Positions 15,259 to 16,246 of a stretch of DNA of 16,246 nt are shown here, one piece after another. The stretch comes from JAEUPI01 sp044222685 (GTDB lineage Bacteria > Pseudomonadota > Gammaproteobacteria > Burkholderiales > Burkholderiaceae_C), in NCBI GenBank assembly GCA_044222685.1, contig JBGAMU010000090.1, positions 1-16,246 on the forward strand, given 5' to 3'. Position 1 is the first letter of the stretch, and each line of letters opens with the position of its first letter. Both the position numbers and the translations under genes were made by a program. The notes below the pieces were generated by a model. It was not told the origin of the DNA. It ran no database searches and saw nothing but the letters and a program-made list of their open reading frames with translations.

Positions 15259-16246
15259 TCAGGGCGCGGCCGTGATGTCGACGCGGCGCGAGTCGGCGTC
15301 GGCCGTGCCGATCACGAACTCGGGCTTCTTCAGCACGATGCGATCCTCGGCCACACCGGCGCTCTTCAACGCGTCGCGTACCGCGAAGGCGCGGTCCTTG
15401 GCCAGCTGCAGGTTCTTGTCCGCATCGCCGGTCTTGTCGGCGAAGCCGGACAGCACGGCCTTGACGCCGGGCTGCGCCTTCAGCGCGGCCGCCGCGGCCG
15501 ACACGGCGCGAGCCGCCTCGTCGCCGAGGTCCTTCCTGCCGACCGCGAACAGCACCTTGCCGAGCAGGCCGGTCGCCGCGACAGCTGCCGCGGGCGCCGC
15601 CTGCATCACCTCGGCGCCGGTGGCCGCCACGGGCTTGATCGCGCCACCCAGCACCGGGTGGTCCTTCAGCAGGGGCGCGCCATTCAGCGGCTTGTTGACG
15701 CCCTGGTGGCAGGTGGCGCAGCCGACCTTGGCGACGTCGCCCGCGACGCCGCGGCGTGCGGACGGGAAGCTGGCCGTCAAGGGCTCCATGTAGTTCTTGT
15801 TCAGGTCGCGGGTCAGCGCGATGCCATGGAACGCGATGGTGCGCGCCGGCGGGCTCTGCGCCCATTCGGTGAACGAGCGGCTGTCGTGGCAGTAGGTGCA
15901 ATTGACGCCGAGCGACTGCGACACGTAGGTCATCAGGCCGTAGGTCCATTCGGCCTGCTTGATGCCGCTCTTGTTGTCCACCGGCAGCGCGGTCTTGCTG
16001 ACGACGCGGATCGGCTCGGCCTTCAACAGATAGGGCGTCAGCGGATCGAGCGGCAGCGAGCTCAGGTTGGCCAGCGCGGCCGGGTGGTTCTGCCCGTTGT
16101 GGTCGGCCGACATGCCGCCCGCCCGCTTGGGGCCGGGGTCGCTGAACCACACTTGCGCCGGCACCGGCTGGCCGCGGTGGCAGGTGTAGCAGGTGACACC
16201 GGTGGCCGCCACGTGCTGCTTGAAGTCGGCGTTGATGTGCTGCGTC
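15259..16246 (-). CDS. pufC: PufC, tetrahaem reaction-centre cytochrome c subunit with a C-terminal OmpA-like domain (5' end off window)
   Basis: PufC sits on the periplasmic face of the reaction centre and re-reduces the special pair. About 328 residues are visible; the signal peptide, any lipobox and the first haem site lie beyond the right edge. Three haem motifs are seen: CYTCH (16177-16191), CTYCH (15886-15900) and CATCH (15706-15720). Family stretches include LMTYVSQSLGVNCTYCH and GVAGDVAKVGCATCHQGVNK. Canonical PufC ends shortly after the fourth haem. Here the frame continues through an Ala/Pro-rich linker (roughly 15561-15690) into a ~100-residue OmpA-type domain: VLFAVGRKDLGDEA, SGFADKTGDADKN, DRAFAVRDALKSAGV and a final DSRRVDITAAP. 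The Asp (codon 15436-15438) and Arg (15391-15393) that bind diaminopimelate in OmpA domains are both kept. The tetrahaem identity is firm; the wall-binding role is inferred. Confidence 0.93.
   Translation of the reverse strand, partial: TQHINADFKQHVAATGVTCYTCHRGQPVPAQVWFSDPGPKRAGGMSADHNGQNHPAALANLSSLPLDPLTPYLLKAEPIRVVSKTALPVDNKSGIKQAEWTYGLMTYVSQSLGVNCTYCHDSRSFTEWAQSPPARTIAFHGIALTRDLNKNYMEPLTASFPSARRGVAGDVAKVGCATCHQGVNKPLNGAPLLKDHPVLGGAIKPVAATGAEVMQAAPAAAVAATGLLGKVLFAVGRKDLGDEAARAVSAAAAALKAQPGVKAVLSGFADKTGDADKNLQLAKDRAFAVRDALKSAGVAEDRIVLKKPEFVIGTADADSRRVDITAAP

Noticed and set aside
12238..15275. Long plus-strand frames opposite the receptor, menA-like and ispH genes
   Set aside because: They run across the junctions of three recognisable minus-strand genes and read as His/Arg/Gly-rich shadow sequence.
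15259..15560. OmpA-like region as a separate gene
   Set aside because: It shares one uninterrupted frame with the tetrahaem part, with no internal start or ribosome-binding site at the linker.
1..16246. tRNA, rRNA, CRISPR arrays, insertion sequences
   Set aside because: I saw no cloverleaf, repeat-spacer pattern, transposase or terminal inverted repeats; nearly all of the window is protein-coding.

Overview
The window is one part of a purple-bacterial photosynthesis gene cluster. The DNA is very GC-rich and tightly packed. The gene content points to an anoxygenic phototroph: three bacteriochlorophyll pathway enzymes plus a broken-off fourth at the left edge, the oxygen-dependent cyclase AcsF, the reaction-centre H subunit and its assembly factors, and the tetrahaem reaction-centre cytochrome PufC. 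The order bchB-bchH-bchL-bchM-lhaA-puhA-puhB-puhC-acsF-puhE, together with the sequence character, an unlinked Bug-type solute receptor and a MenA-like enzyme, suggest a Burkholderiales betaproteobacterium of the Rubrivivax/Roseateles kind. That placement is inference; no rRNA or other taxonomic marker is present.

Layout. Positions 2-12126 are one rightward block: bchB (5' end off the window), bchH, bchL, bchM, lhaA, puhA, puhB, puhC, acsF, puhE. Most junctions are overlaps (26 nt for bchB/bchH; ATGA or GTGA for bchH/bchL, bchM/lhaA and puhA/puhB) or gaps of at most about 60 nt, so it reads as one superoperon with no visible internal terminator. Positions 12127-16246 read leftward: pufC (5' end off the window), ispH, then after a 210-nt gap a MenA-like prenyltransferase and a Bug/TctC-type periplasmic protein coupled to it by TGATG. 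The two arms meet tail to tail with stop codons directly abutting and no spacer.

How the genes work together. BchH is the porphyrin-binding subunit of Mg-chelatase, BchM methylates Mg-protoporphyrin IX, AcsF closes ring E using oxygen, and BchL/BchB reduce protochlorophyllide in the dark. LhaA and PuhB/C/E assist assembly of the LH1-reaction centre core, of which PuhA and PufC are structural parts. IspH supplies isoprenoid precursors (phytyl tail, carotenoids, quinones) and the MenA-like enzyme may supply menaquinone.

Most notable points: (1) PufC continues in frame past its fourth haem motif into an OmpA-type domain that keeps the Asp and Arg expected to bind peptidoglycan, which suggests a reaction-centre cytochrome tethered to the cell wall; (2) a near-perfect FNR-type site (TTGACGATCATCAA) lies upstream of the menA-like gene; (3) that MenA-like protein has lost two acidic residues of its first Asp-rich motif; (4) quinone/isoprenoid genes and a Bug receptor are embedded between the puf and puh arms.
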